Assembly: GCA_913774845.1 (NCBI GenBank)
Contig: CAJYJO010000014.1
Coordinates: 62,001 to 126,000 of the forward strand
Length of the DNA stretch: 64,000 bases
From: an uncultured Microbacterium sp.
GTDB taxonomy: Bacteria; Actinomycetota; Actinomycetes; Actinomycetales; Microbacteriaceae
Direction: 5' to 3'
Position numbers and translations under genes: made by a program. Of this stretch, positions 37,933-45,471 are shown piece after piece. Within the stretch, counting starts at the first letter, position 1, and the number at the start of each line of letters is the position of its first letter. The notes under the pieces are model-generated. The model was not told where the DNA came from. It ran no database searches and saw only the letters and a program-made list of their open reading frames with translations.

Positions 37933-37966
37933 CGAAGGCGCCGCCCCGACGAGGGCGGCGCCTTCG
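37933..37966. terminator. Bidirectional terminator between PAC2 gene and uppP
   Basis: A perfect 13-14-base stem (37933-37946 with 37953-37966; left arm begins CGAAGGCGCC), between convergent genes. Confidence 0.8.
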
Positions 37967-37978
37967 CGGCATCCGGGA

Positions 37979-38824
37979 TCAGCCGGTGATGGCGGAGTAC
38001 GCCGGCAGCACGCCGAGGGTCAGCAGCACCATGATGAGCACGCCGAGAACGACGCGGTAGATCACGAACGGCAGGAAGCTGCCGCGCTTGAGGTACTGCA
38101 TGAGGAAGGCGATCACGACGTAGCCGACGATGAACGCGATGAGGGTCGCCAGGGCCGTCTCACCCAGGTTGTACGGGCCGGTGCCCTCGTCGAAGCTCTT
38201 GTACAGCTCGAAGAAGCCGCTCGCGAAGACCGCGGGGACGGCGAGCAGGAACGAGTACTCCGCGGCGGCGGTGCGCTTGTAGCCGAGCGCGCGGCCGAGG
38301 GTCGTGGTCGCCCCGGAGCGAGAGACGCCGGGGACGAGGGCGAGGGCCTGCGCGAAACCGAAGGCGACGCCGTGCGGGTAGGTCAGGTCGTCGAGCTCGC
38401 GGCGGCGCCGACCGTAGTGGTCGGCGAGGCCGAGCAGGATGCCGAAGACGATGAGCACCACCGCGGTGATCCACAGGCTCCGGAAGTTGTCGCGGATGAG
38501 GCTCTGCAGCAGCACGCCGAGCAGCGCGATCGGCAGCGTGCCGATGATGACGAGCCATCCCATGCGGGCGTCGGGATCGGTGCGGGGCACCTTGCCGGTG
38601 AGAGACCCGAACCAGCGCGAGATGACCCGGACGATCTTCTTCCGGAAGTAGATCAGCACCGCCAGCTCGGTGCCGATCTGCGTGATCGCGGTGAACGTCG
38701 CGCCCGGGTCGGTCTCGGAGGGGAGGAACTCGCCCACGATGCGCAGGTGCGCGCTGGAGGAGATCGGGAGGAATTCGGTCAGGCCCTGAACGAGCCCGAG
38801 GATGATGACCTCGAAGATGTGCAT
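37979..38824 (-). CDS. uppP: Undecaprenyl-diphosphate phosphatase
   Basis: 281 residues with about eight hydrophobic helices. The two active-site motifs are [18 protein letters not shown] near the N-terminus and [14 protein letters not shown] in the middle. It regenerates undecaprenyl phosphate, the carrier for peptidoglycan and other wall polymers, and confers bacitracin tolerance. It is eight bases downstream of the M20 peptidase gene, so the two are likely co-transcribed. Confidence 0.95.
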   Translation of the reverse strand: MHIFEVIILGLVQGLTEFLPISSSAHLRIVGEFLPSETDPGATFTAITQIGTELAVLIYFRKKIVRVISRWFGSLTGKVPRTDPDARMGWLVIIGTLPIALLGVLLQSLIRDNFRSLWITAVVLIVFGILLGLADHYGRRRRELDDLTYPHGVAFGFAQALALVPGVSRSGATTTLGRALGYKRTAAAEYSFLLAVPAVFASGFFELYKSFDEGTGPYNLGETALATLIAFIVGYVVIAFLMQYLKRGSFLPFVIYRVVLGVLIMVLLTLGVLPAYSAITG

Positions 38825-38832
38825 ACGGTCCT

Positions 38833-40134
38833 TCAGTACGTCCGGAGGAGGTCGGCGAGAACACGTCGACCGAACTCGAGCGCGTCGACGGGGACGCGCT
38901 CGTCGACACCGTGGAACATCCCGGTGAAGTCGAGATCGGCGGGAAGTCGCAACGGCGCGAATCCGTAACCGGAGATGCCGAGGGCGGAGAGAGCCTTGTT
39001 GTCGGTCCCCCCGCCCATCAGGTAGGGGAGCACGGGCACGCCCGGGTCGTGCCGACCGAGCTGGGCGACCATCGCGTCGACGAGATCGCCCGAGAACGGC
39101 ACCTCGAGGCCGATGTCGCGGTGGACGGTCTCGATCTCGATGTCGGGGCCGACGATCCGGCGGATGTCGGCGAGGGCGGCCTCCTCCGTTCCGGGGAGCA
39201 CGCGCACGTCGATCAGCGCCTCGGCACGGTCGGGGATGACGTTGTGCTTGTAGCCGGCGGTGAGACCCGTCGGGTTCGTCGTGGTCCGCAGGGTGGAGCG
39301 GATGAAACTGGATGCCGCGCCGGTGCGCGCCGCGAGGGCGTCGGGATCGGCGGCGTCATCGCCCACGATCCCGGCGATGCCGGCGAGGAGCTGCGCCGTG
39401 GTGTCGGTGAGCCGGACCGGCCACTCGGTGCGACCGAGAGCCGCGACGGCCTCGGCGAGGCGCGTCACCGCGTTGTCGGGGTGCAGCCCGCTGCCGTGAC
39501 CGGCGCGACCGCGCGCGATGAGCTTCATCCACACCAGCGCCTTCTCCCCGACCTGGAGGAGGTAGGCGCGACGGTCGTCGACGGCGATCGAGTAGCCGCC
39601 GACCTCGCTGATCGCCTCGGTCGCCCCGGCGAACCACTCGGGCTTGTTCTTCACCACGGGTGCGGATCCGAAGACCCCGCCGTTCTCCTCGTCGGCGAAG
39701 AAGGTCACGATGATGTCGCGCTGCGGCTGCTCGCCCGCGCGCAGGAGGTCGGCGACGGCGGTGAGGATCATGGCATCCATGTCCTTCATGTCGACCGCTC
39801 CGCGCCCCCACAGGATGCCGTCGCGGATCTCTCCCGCGAAGGGGTCGACGCTCCAGTCCTCGGCGACGGCGGGGACGACGTCGAGGTGCCCGTGCAGGAT
39901 CAGCGCGGGCTTGTCGCGGTCGCGGCCCGGCACGCGGGTGCACACGTTGGTGCGACGATCGGCGGCCTCGTAGTACTCGGTGTCGAGACCGAGCGCCTCG
40001 AGGTAGGCGCCCGCGTACTCGGCGGCCTCCCGTTCGCCGTGGGAGCGTCCGCCGCCGTAGTTCGTCGTGTCGAAGCGGATCAGGTCGGCCGCGACGCGCG
40101 CGACCTCGGGGACGTCGCTTTCGGGCTCGAGCAT
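38833..40134 (-). CDS. M20/M25/M40 family metallopeptidase
   Basis: 433 residues from the ATG at 40134 (MLEPESD). The two-zinc site is visible: H in HGHLDVVP, the bridging D in GAVDMKDM, the catalytic E pair in ADEENGG and later ligands around [10 protein letters not shown] dimerisation domain (about 190-310) is inserted as usual. It resembles ArgE/DapE/carboxypeptidase members that cleave N-acyl amino acids or dipeptides; the exact substrate is open. Confidence 0.9.
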   Translation of the reverse strand: MLEPESDVPEVARVAADLIRFDTTNYGGGRSHGEREAAEYAGAYLEALGLDTEYYEAADRRTNVCTRVPGRDRDKPALILHGHLDVVPAVAEDWSVDPFAGEIRDGILWGRGAVDMKDMDAMILTAVADLLRAGEQPQRDIIVTFFADEENGGVFGSAPVVKNKPEWFAGATEAISEVGGYSIAVDDRRAYLLQVGEKALVWMKLIARGRAGHGSGLHPDNAVTRLAEAVAALGRTEWPVRLTDTTAQLLAGIAGIVGDDAADPDALAARTGAASSFIRSTLRTTTNPTGLTAGYKHNVIPDRAEALIDVRVLPGTEEAALADIRRIVGPDIEIETVHRDIGLEVPFSGDLVDAMVAQLGRHDPGVPVLPYLMGGGTDNKALSALGISGYGFAPLRLPADLDFTGMFHGVDERVPVDALEFGRRVLADLLRTY

Positions 40135-40199
40135 GCGCACTACCGTACCCGGGCCGCCCCAGCGTCTTCGCCACGGGACGCGCCCGGCTGCCACGTCGG

Positions 40200-40229
40200 T
40201 TCGAGGTGGGCTTCGGAGCGTGGTAATGT
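40200..40229 (+). promoter_or_regulatory. Candidate promoter of tRNA-Leu
   Basis: TTCGAG (40200-40205) and TAATGT (40224-40229) with an 18-base spacer, ending 33 bases before the tRNA. Confidence 0.45.
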
Positions 40230-40262
40230 CATTCCTCGTTGCGCAAGCGACAAACACTCGAT

Positions 40263-40348
40263 GCGCGGGTGGCGGAATAGGTAGACGCGCTAGCTTGAGG
40301 TGCTAGTGCCCGTATTAGGGCGTGGGGGTTCAAGTCCCCCCTCGCGCA
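40263..40348 (+). tRNA. tRNA-Leu (anticodon GAG)
   Basis: 86 bases with all cloverleaf parts. The acceptor stem GCGCGGG pairs with CTCGCGC (one G-U). The anticodon arm CTAGC-TTGAGGT-GCTAG gives anticodon GAG. A long variable arm (TGCCCGTATTAGGGCG) marks a class II tRNA, and the T arm is GGGGG-TTCAAGT-CCCCC. The CCA end is not encoded. It reads CUC and CUU leucine codons. Confidence 0.95.
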
Positions 40349-40351
40349 CAG

Positions 40352-40394
40352 ATGAGAAAGACCCCCGGGGTTCATCCCCGGGGGTCTTTCTCAT
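40352..40394 (+). terminator. Intrinsic terminator of tRNA-Leu
   Basis: A perfect 19-base stem (40352-40370 with 40376-40394) with loop TTCAT; the stem's outer part supplies the T-rich tract TCTTTCTC. It starts four bases after the tRNA. Confidence 0.85.
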
Positions 40395-40492
40395 TCCTGC
40401 GGGAGTGGGAGGACTGAGAGCCCATGCGGGGTTGGGCCCACACCGCCGGAGGCTCCGCACGCCGCGCAGCGGCGTGTGGAGGGGCGGTGGGG

Positions 40493-40510
40493 AAAGTCCC
40501 CCTCGCGCAC
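40493..40510 (+). other. Partial copy of the tRNA-Leu 3' end
   Basis: AAGTCCCCC followed by TCGCGCAC repeats the tRNA-Leu 3' end (40332-40349) with one C deleted. It is preceded by GGGG that can pair with the CCCC. The ~80 bases before it do not fold as a tRNA by eye. It may be a decayed tRNA copy or an old integration-site remnant. The rest of the 373-base gap 40349-40721 holds two terminators and a Zur-like box, and no gene is seen. Confidence 0.5.
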
Positions 40511-40520
40511 GACACAGAAG

Positions 40521-40540
40521 GCCCCGGATTCGTCCGGGGC
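40521..40540 (+). terminator. Second hairpin after the tRNA-like remnant
   Basis: An 8-base stem GCCCCGGA/TCCGGGGC with a stable TTCG loop, followed by GTTCGTGTTCTT. Confidence 0.65.
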
Positions 40541-40670
40541 GTTCGTGTTCTTCCGGCATCCCGGTTCCCGAGCGCCCCGGGCGCGCGCCTCGGAGCTCGC
40601 GCGTGATCCATGCAGCGAACCGATATCCGTCGCCTTCTCCCGGCATAGCCTCCCTCCCTACGGTGTCTCG

Positions 40671-40685
40671 TGATAACGGTTCTCA
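40671..40685. promoter_or_regulatory. Zur-like box upstream of the metal ABC importer
   Basis: TGATAAC-G-GTTCTCA, a 7-1-7 near-palindrome with one mismatched pair besides the centre. It is close to the actinobacterial Zur consensus (TGAAAATNATTTTCA-like spacing). It lies 37 bases before the lipoprotein start. Confidence 0.6.
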
Positions 40686-40721
40686 TTCCCTGGAACCGAC
40701 CGCCGAAGGGACCCGACCTCC

Positions 40722-41666
40722 ATGAAAACCACGCGCACCGTCGTCACCGCCGCCGCTTCCGTCTCTCTGTTGACACTCGTTCTCGCCGGGTGCGCCACCG
40801 GCGCGTCGGCGCCGGCTCCCGGCGCCACGGCCGACTCCGGCCCGAAGGTCGCCGTCGTCGCCGCCGAGAACGAGTACGCCGACGTCGTTCAGCAGATCGG
40901 GGGTGACCGGGTCGATGTGTCGGCGATCCTCAGCGACCCCAACACCGATCCGCACACGTTCGAGGCGAGCGCGAGCGTGGCGAAGGAGATCGCCGGGGCG
41001 CAGCTCATCGTGCAGAACGGCCTCGGATACGACGACTTCATGTCGGATCTCGAGAAGGCCTCCCCCGACAGCAGCCGCTCGGTGATCGTGGCGCAGGACG
41101 TGCTCGGCCTGCCCGACAGCACCGACAATCCGCACCTCTGGTACGACCCGAAGACGATGCCCGCGGTCGCCACCGCCGTGGCCGACAAGCTCAGCGAGCT
41201 CGATCCGGCGAGCGCCGACGCCTTCCACGCGAACCTCGCCACCTTCATCGCCTCGCTGTCCGACTGGACCGACGCGCTCTCGAGCTTCGCCCGGAACCAC
41301 CCCCGGACGCCCGTCGCGGTGACCGAGCCCGTCGCGGACGACATGCTCGAGGCCGCGAATGCCGACGTCAAGACGCCCTGGAACCTGCAGGCCGCGATCA
41401 TGAACGACACGGACCCGTCGGCGCAGGACACCGCGACGCAGGACGCCCTGTTCACCGGCAAGCAGGTGAAGGTGTTCCTCTACAACCAGCAGGTCACCGA
41501 CGATACGACCGACAAATACCTTCAGCTCGCCATAGACAACGGCATCCCGGTCGTGGGCGTGTACGAGACGATGCCGGCGAACTACCACTACCAGGAGTGG
41601 ATGCTGGCCGAGGTGAAGGCGCTCGAGACGGCCGTCACCCAGGGCACCTCCACCGAGCACCTGTGA
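40722..41666 (+). CDS. Zinc/manganese ABC transporter substrate-binding lipoprotein
   Basis: 314 residues. A signal peptide ends in the lipobox LAGC with lipidated C24. The cluster A-I metal-binding fold follows, with ligands H78 (DPHTFE) and H138 (NPHLWY). The third position, usually histidine, reads TEPVADDM, suggesting a glutamate ligand, and the fourth is near VYETMPAN. There is no His-rich loop as in ZnuA. It heads a four-gene operon and its promoter has a Zur-like box, favouring zinc; manganese remains possible. Confidence 0.9.
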   Translation: MKTTRTVVTAAASVSLLTLVLAGCATGASAPAPGATADSGPKVAVVAAENEYADVVQQIGGDRVDVSAILSDPNTDPHTFEASASVAKEIAGAQLIVQNGLGYDDFMSDLEKASPDSSRSVIVAQDVLGLPDSTDNPHLWYDPKTMPAVATAVADKLSELDPASADAFHANLATFIASLSDWTDALSSFARNHPRTPVAVTEPVADDMLEAANADVKTPWNLQAAIMNDTDPSAQDTATQDALFTGKQVKVFLYNQQVTDDTTDKYLQLAIDNGIPVVGVYETMPANYHYQEWMLAEVKALETAVTQGTSTEHL

Positions 41667-42451
41667 GCGAGGCGCCTCCGCTCCAGGATCCCGACGTCGT
41701 CCTCCGGGCGCGCGGGATCTCGGTGCGCTTCGCGGGCACGGCCGTGCTCGACGACGTCGACCTCGACGTGCCGGCGGGTGCGATCGTCGGTCTCATCGGA
41801 GCGAACGGTGCGGGTAAGACCACCCTGCTGCGCGTACTGCTCGGCATCCTGCGGCCCCAGGAGGGACAGATCCAGCGGCCGACTCGACGCGCGGGCGTCG
41901 GGTACGTCCCGCAGAAGATCGCTCTCGACCCGCAGGCGCCCCTGCGCGCTCGCGATGTCGTGATGCTCGGTCTCGACGGGGCGCGGCTCGGCATCCCTCT
42001 GGGTCGCCGCCGCCTGCGCGGTGCGGTCGAGGACGCTCTGGCGCAGGTGGGCGCATCGGGTCTCGCCGACGCACGAGTGGGCGAGCTTTCGGGCGGACAG
42101 CAGCAGAGGGTCCTCCTCGCGCACGCGATCGTGAGCCGGCCGGCCGTGCTCCTCCTGGACGAGCCGCTCGCGAGCCTCGACCCGGTCAGCGCGCGAGACG
42201 TGGTCGCCCTCCTGGACGACCTGCGACGGCACTCGAACGTGTCGATCGTCGTCACGGCGCACGACCTGACCCTGCTGCTCCCCGTGCTCGACCGCGTCGC
42301 CTACCTCGCGGGCGGGCGGGCGGCGGTGGGGACTCCCGCGGAGGTCGTGCGCGACGACGTGCTGAGCGCGTTGTACCGCGCCCCGATGCGGGTGATCGAA
42401 ACGGCGGGGCGCACCTTCGTCGTCGCCGACGACGAAGGGACCCCCTCGTGA
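41663..42451 (+). CDS. Metal ABC transporter ATP-binding protein
   Basis: 262 residues from the GTG at 41663, overlapping the lipoprotein stop (GTGA). Walker A is GANGAGKT, the Q-loop VPQK, the signature LSGGQQQR, Walker B VLLLDEP and the H-loop TAHD. It energises import of Zn or Mn through the two downstream permeases. Confidence 0.95.
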   Translation: MSEAPPLQDPDVVLRARGISVRFAGTAVLDDVDLDVPAGAIVGLIGANGAGKTTLLRVLLGILRPQEGQIQRPTRRAGVGYVPQKIALDPQAPLRARDVVMLGLDGARLGIPLGRRRLRGAVEDALAQVGASGLADARVGELSGGQQQRVLLAHAIVSRPAVLLLDEPLASLDPVSARDVVALLDDLRRHSNVSIVVTAHDLTLLLPVLDRVAYLAGGRAAVGTPAEVVRDDVLSALYRAPMRVIETAGRTFVVADDEGTPS

Positions 42452-43317
42452 GCGCGATGCTCTCGGCGTTCTTCGCGAGCCCGACGGTGCAGACGGCCCT
42501 CGTGGTCGGAACCCTCGTCGCGGTGGTGTCGAGCGTCGTCGGGATGTTCGCGATCACGCGCGGTCAATCCTTCGCCGGTCATGCGCTCGCCGATCTGGGG
42601 GCGGTCGGAGGGTCGGGGGCATTCCTTCTCGGCGTGAGTCAGCTGTGGGGGTTCGTCGTGGCCGGGGTGATCTCGGCCGTCGCGATGGAGGCGATCGGCA
42701 CCCGGCGGCTGGAAGGGCGCGATGTGGCCACCGGCGTCGTCTTCGGGGCGGGTACGGGGCTGACCGCTCTGTTCCTGACCCTCGACACCCTCATCGGCGG
42801 GTCGAGCAACGCCGCGATCTCGGTGCTCTTCGGCTCGCTGTTCTCGATCGACACGCGGCTGGTGCCCGTCATCGTCGCCCTGGGCGGCCTCGCTCTCGCC
42901 ATCACCGCCGCGATCTGGCGGTGGGTGACCCTCGAGACCCTCGACCGCGATCTGGCCACCGCGCGCGGAGTCCCCTCGCGAACGGCGAGCACGCTCTTCC
43001 TCGTCGCCCTCGCCCTGGCCGTGCAGTTGTCGTCCCTGTCGATCGGGGCGATCCTCTCGACCGCGCTGTTGATCGGACCCGCCGCGACCGCGCTGCTGTT
43101 CACGCGGCGTCTGGGTACGGCGGCGATGCTCGCCGCGGCCATCGCGGTGGTCGAGGTGTGGCTCGGGTGCCTGGTGGCGTTCGCGAGCTTCGACTGGTTC
43201 GGGGGCAGCAGCTGGCCCGTCAGCTTCACGATCGTCGCCGCGGTGTTCCTCACCTATGTCGGGGCGCGTTCCGTCCGGGCCCTGCGCCCGCCCGCGCGTC
43301 GGACGGCGGCGGCGTGA
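42448..43317 (+). CDS. Metal ABC transporter permease (first)
   Basis: 289 residues from a GTG overlapping the ATPase stop. It has eight or nine hydrophobic helices of the ABC-3 (ZnuB/MntB) family with FAGHALADLGAVGGSGAFLLG near the N-terminus and LSIGAILSTALLIGPAATALL near the C-terminus. It likely forms a heterodimeric channel with the next gene product. Confidence 0.92.
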   Translation: MSAMLSAFFASPTVQTALVVGTLVAVVSSVVGMFAITRGQSFAGHALADLGAVGGSGAFLLGVSQLWGFVVAGVISAVAMEAIGTRRLEGRDVATGVVFGAGTGLTALFLTLDTLIGGSSNAAISVLFGSLFSIDTRLVPVIVALGGLALAITAAIWRWVTLETLDRDLATARGVPSRTASTLFLVALALAVQLSSLSIGAILSTALLIGPAATALLFTRRLGTAAMLAAAIAVVEVWLGCLVAFASFDWFGGSSWPVSFTIVAAVFLTYVGARSVRALRPPARRTAAA

Positions 43318-44171
43318 TGTTCGCGCCGTACCTCATGACCGCCTGGGCGGGAGGGACGATCGTGGCGGTGGTCGCCGGAGTCGTCGGCTTCTTCGTCGTG
43401 CTGCGCGGCAACGCCTTCTTCGCACACGCGGTGCCGCATGGCGCGTTCGCCGGCGCCGCGGGGGCCGTCCTCATCGGAGTGAATCCGCTGGTCGGCCTCG
43501 GCGTCTTCGCCGCGGGCGGGGCCGTGGGCATCGTGCTCCTCGGCCGCCGCGCACGGCACGATGTCGTCACGGCCCTCACCCTCGTGACGATGCTCGCCCT
43601 CGGCGCCCTGTTCCTCAGCCGCTCCCGCGAGTACTCGGCGCAGGTGTTCGCCCTGTTGTTCGGCCAGATCCTCGGGGTGTCCCCCGATCAGCTCACCACG
43701 ATGGGCCTGCTCGCGATCGGCTGTCTCGCCCTCGTCGCGCTCATCGCGCGGCCGCTGCTGCTGGCATCCGTCTCGCCGTCCCTCGCCGCCGCACGCGGGA
43801 TACCCGTCACGGGAGTGGACCTCGTCTTCGCTCTCGTGATCGCCGCGGCGACGACAGTGAGCGTGCCGATGGTGGGCGCCCTGCTGATGTTCGCCCTGCT
43901 GATCGGCCCCCCGGCCGCGGCGCAGGTGCTCGCGCGGACGCCCGGTCGCGGGATGGCCCTCTCGGTCGCCCTCACTCTCGGCACGGTGTGGGCGTCGATC
44001 GCGCTGGCCGTGACGACCGACCTCCCGATCGGTTTCTTCGCCACGGCGATCGGGGCGCTGCTGTACGCGGGGTCCCGGTTGACAGCGCGCGGGCGCCGGG
44101 TGTTTCCGCACCCGCTACGCCCTCCCGCCCGGCTCGATCCAGCTCGGAGCGGAGTCGACCGGCATGGGTGA
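43317..44171 (+). CDS. Metal ABC transporter permease (second)
   Basis: 284 residues. The ATG overlaps the previous stop by one base (TGATG). The ABC-3 pattern is FFAHAVPHGAFAGAAGA and VSVPMVGALLMFALLIGPPAAA. Two distinct permeases in one operon indicate a heterodimer. The C-terminal ~30 residues are basic and Pro-rich. A hairpin follows. Confidence 0.92.
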   Translation: MFAPYLMTAWAGGTIVAVVAGVVGFFVVLRGNAFFAHAVPHGAFAGAAGAVLIGVNPLVGLGVFAAGGAVGIVLLGRRARHDVVTALTLVTMLALGALFLSRSREYSAQVFALLFGQILGVSPDQLTTMGLLAIGCLALVALIARPLLLASVSPSLAAARGIPVTGVDLVFALVIAAATTVSVPMVGALLMFALLIGPPAAAQVLARTPGRGMALSVALTLGTVWASIALAVTTDLPIGFFATAIGALLYAGSRLTARGRRVFPHPLRPPARLDPARSGVDRHG

Positions 44172-44176
44172 ACACC

Positions 44177-44198
44177 GGCGCTGCCCGAGGGCGGCGCC
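44177..44198. terminator. Hairpin between convergent metal-transport genes
   Basis: A 9-10-base stem (GGCGCTGCCC with GGGCGGCGCC, one G-U pair) and a very short loop, between the permease and VIT1-like stops. Confidence 0.6.
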
Positions 44199-44208
44199 TC
44201 TCGTCGCG

Positions 44209-45288
44209 TCAGCCCGCCGACACGCCGAACAGCAGACCCAGCACGTAGGTGACAGCGGCCGCGCCGAAACCGATCGCGAGCTGGCGGAGTCCGCGCTTGA
44301 GGGGCGAGGTGCCCGAGAGCAGACCGACCATCGCCCCGGTCGCCATCAGGGCGATGCCGACGAGGGCGAGGGCGAGGGCGACGGCGCCCAAGCCCGACAG
44401 GCCGAAGATCCACGGCAGCACCGGGATGATCGCGCCGGACGCGAAGAACAGGAAGCTCGAAAGCGCCGCACCCCACGCGCTGCCGACCACCTCGTGGGAG
44501 GACTCCCCCGGCGCCGCAGCGGCCGGAGCGGTGCCCGCCTGGGCGGCGGTGACGACCTCGCGGGCCTTGTCGAGGGCGTCGTCGGCGTCCATCCCGCGGG
44601 TGCGGTAGACGAGGGCGAGCTCGTTGGCATCCAGATCCAGGTGGGGCAGAGCGGAGTCGGCGAAGTCGCTCTCCTCGGTGGCTTCGAGAAGCTCGCGCTG
44701 CGACCGCACCGAGACGAACTCCCCCGCGCCCATCGACAGGGCGCCGGCGAGCAGACCCGCGATCCCGCTGAACAGGACGAAGCTGGGGGCGACGCCCGTC
44801 GCGCCGACGCCCATCACCAGCGCGAGGTTCGACACCAGGCCGTCGTTGGCGCCGAACACCGCGGCACGGAACGTCCCCGACAGGCGTCGGCGACCGCGGG
44901 CGGCCAGACCGCGCACGACCTCGTGGTGCACGCGCTCGTCGGCGGCCATCGCCGCGGTGGCGTAGGGCTCGTCGGCGTAGGGCGATCGCGCCTCGGCGTT
45001 CTGGGCGAGGGCGAGGACGAAGATCGAGCCGAAGCGGCGGGCCATCCACGCCAGCAGGCGCGTGCCGATGCCGGGCGAGGGCAGGCGCTTCGGCGTCTCG
45101 CCGAGCAGGTCGATCCAGTGCTGCTCGTGACGGCCCTCGGCCTCGGCCAGGGCGAGCAGGATGTCGCGGTCCTCGCCGGTGCGGCGCGAGGCGAGCTCGC
45201 GGTACACGCGCGCTTCGGCGCGTTCGTCGACGAGGTATCGCGCCCAGCGGCGGCGATCGCGAGCGGTGGGTGTGGCGAGATTCGTCAC
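44209..45288 (-). CDS. VIT1/CCC1-family metal transporter with ferritin-like N-domain
   Basis: 359 residues. The N-terminal ~135 residues are a ferritin/rubrerythrin-like helical domain (ERAEARVYRELASRRTGEDRDILLALAEAEGRHEQHW, with E-x2-H type ligands). The VIT1 membrane domain follows (FGANDGLVSNLALVMGVG, LAGALSMGAGEFVSVRSQRE) with five helices. Related proteins move Fe(II) or Mn(II) out of the cytosol. It probably buffers metal in opposition to the importer encoded convergently next to it. Two matching palindromes lie upstream. Confidence 0.92.
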   Translation of the reverse strand: MTNLATPTARDRRRWARYLVDERAEARVYRELASRRTGEDRDILLALAEAEGRHEQHWIDLLGETPKRLPSPGIGTRLLAWMARRFGSIFVLALAQNAEARSPYADEPYATAAMAADERVHHEVVRGLAARGRRRLSGTFRAAVFGANDGLVSNLALVMGVGATGVAPSFVLFSGIAGLLAGALSMGAGEFVSVRSQRELLEATEESDFADSALPHLDLDANELALVYRTRGMDADDALDKAREVVTAAQAGTAPAAAAPGESSHEVVGSAWGAALSSFLFFASGAIIPVLPWIFGLSGLGAVALALALVGIALMATGAMVGLLSGTSPLKRGLRQLAIGFGAAAVTYVLGLLFGVSAG

Positions 45289-45364
45289 GGGTCTCCTTCA
45301 GGTCGTCCCCCACCGTAATGAGGACGGTCCCCTCCCCCGGGCGCGTCGATCGATACTGACAGCA

Positions 45365-45380
45365 TTTCGGGGCTCCGAAG
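45365..45380. promoter_or_regulatory. Palindromic site 1 upstream of the VIT1-like gene
   Basis: TTCGGGGCTCCGAA (45366-45379) is a near-perfect palindrome inside the direct repeat CAGCATTTCGGGGC (45360-45373). A second copy lies 54 bases away, centre to centre. Confidence 0.5.
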
Positions 45381-45418
45381 CCCGTGATCACGCGGCTCCG
45401 GTCGACCGGATGCCAGCA

Positions 45419-45434
45419 TTTCGGGGCCGCGAAA
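45419..45434. promoter_or_regulatory. Palindromic site 2 upstream of the VIT1-like gene
   Basis: TTTCGGGGCCGCGAAA is a near-perfect palindrome, again preceded by CAGCA (direct repeat copy 45414-45427). Both sites lie upstream of the leftward VIT1-like gene and downstream of the helicase stop. Confidence 0.5.
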
Positions 45435-45471
45435 CCCCGCCGCGCGAGGGATGCCGTCGCGAGCGGACGCT

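Noticed and set aside
40239..40249. TTGCGCAA in the tRNA-Leu leader as another aromatic-regulon site
   Set aside because: Lacks the longer palindrome and the TGTGTT half; about one such 8-mer is expected by chance in a window of this size.
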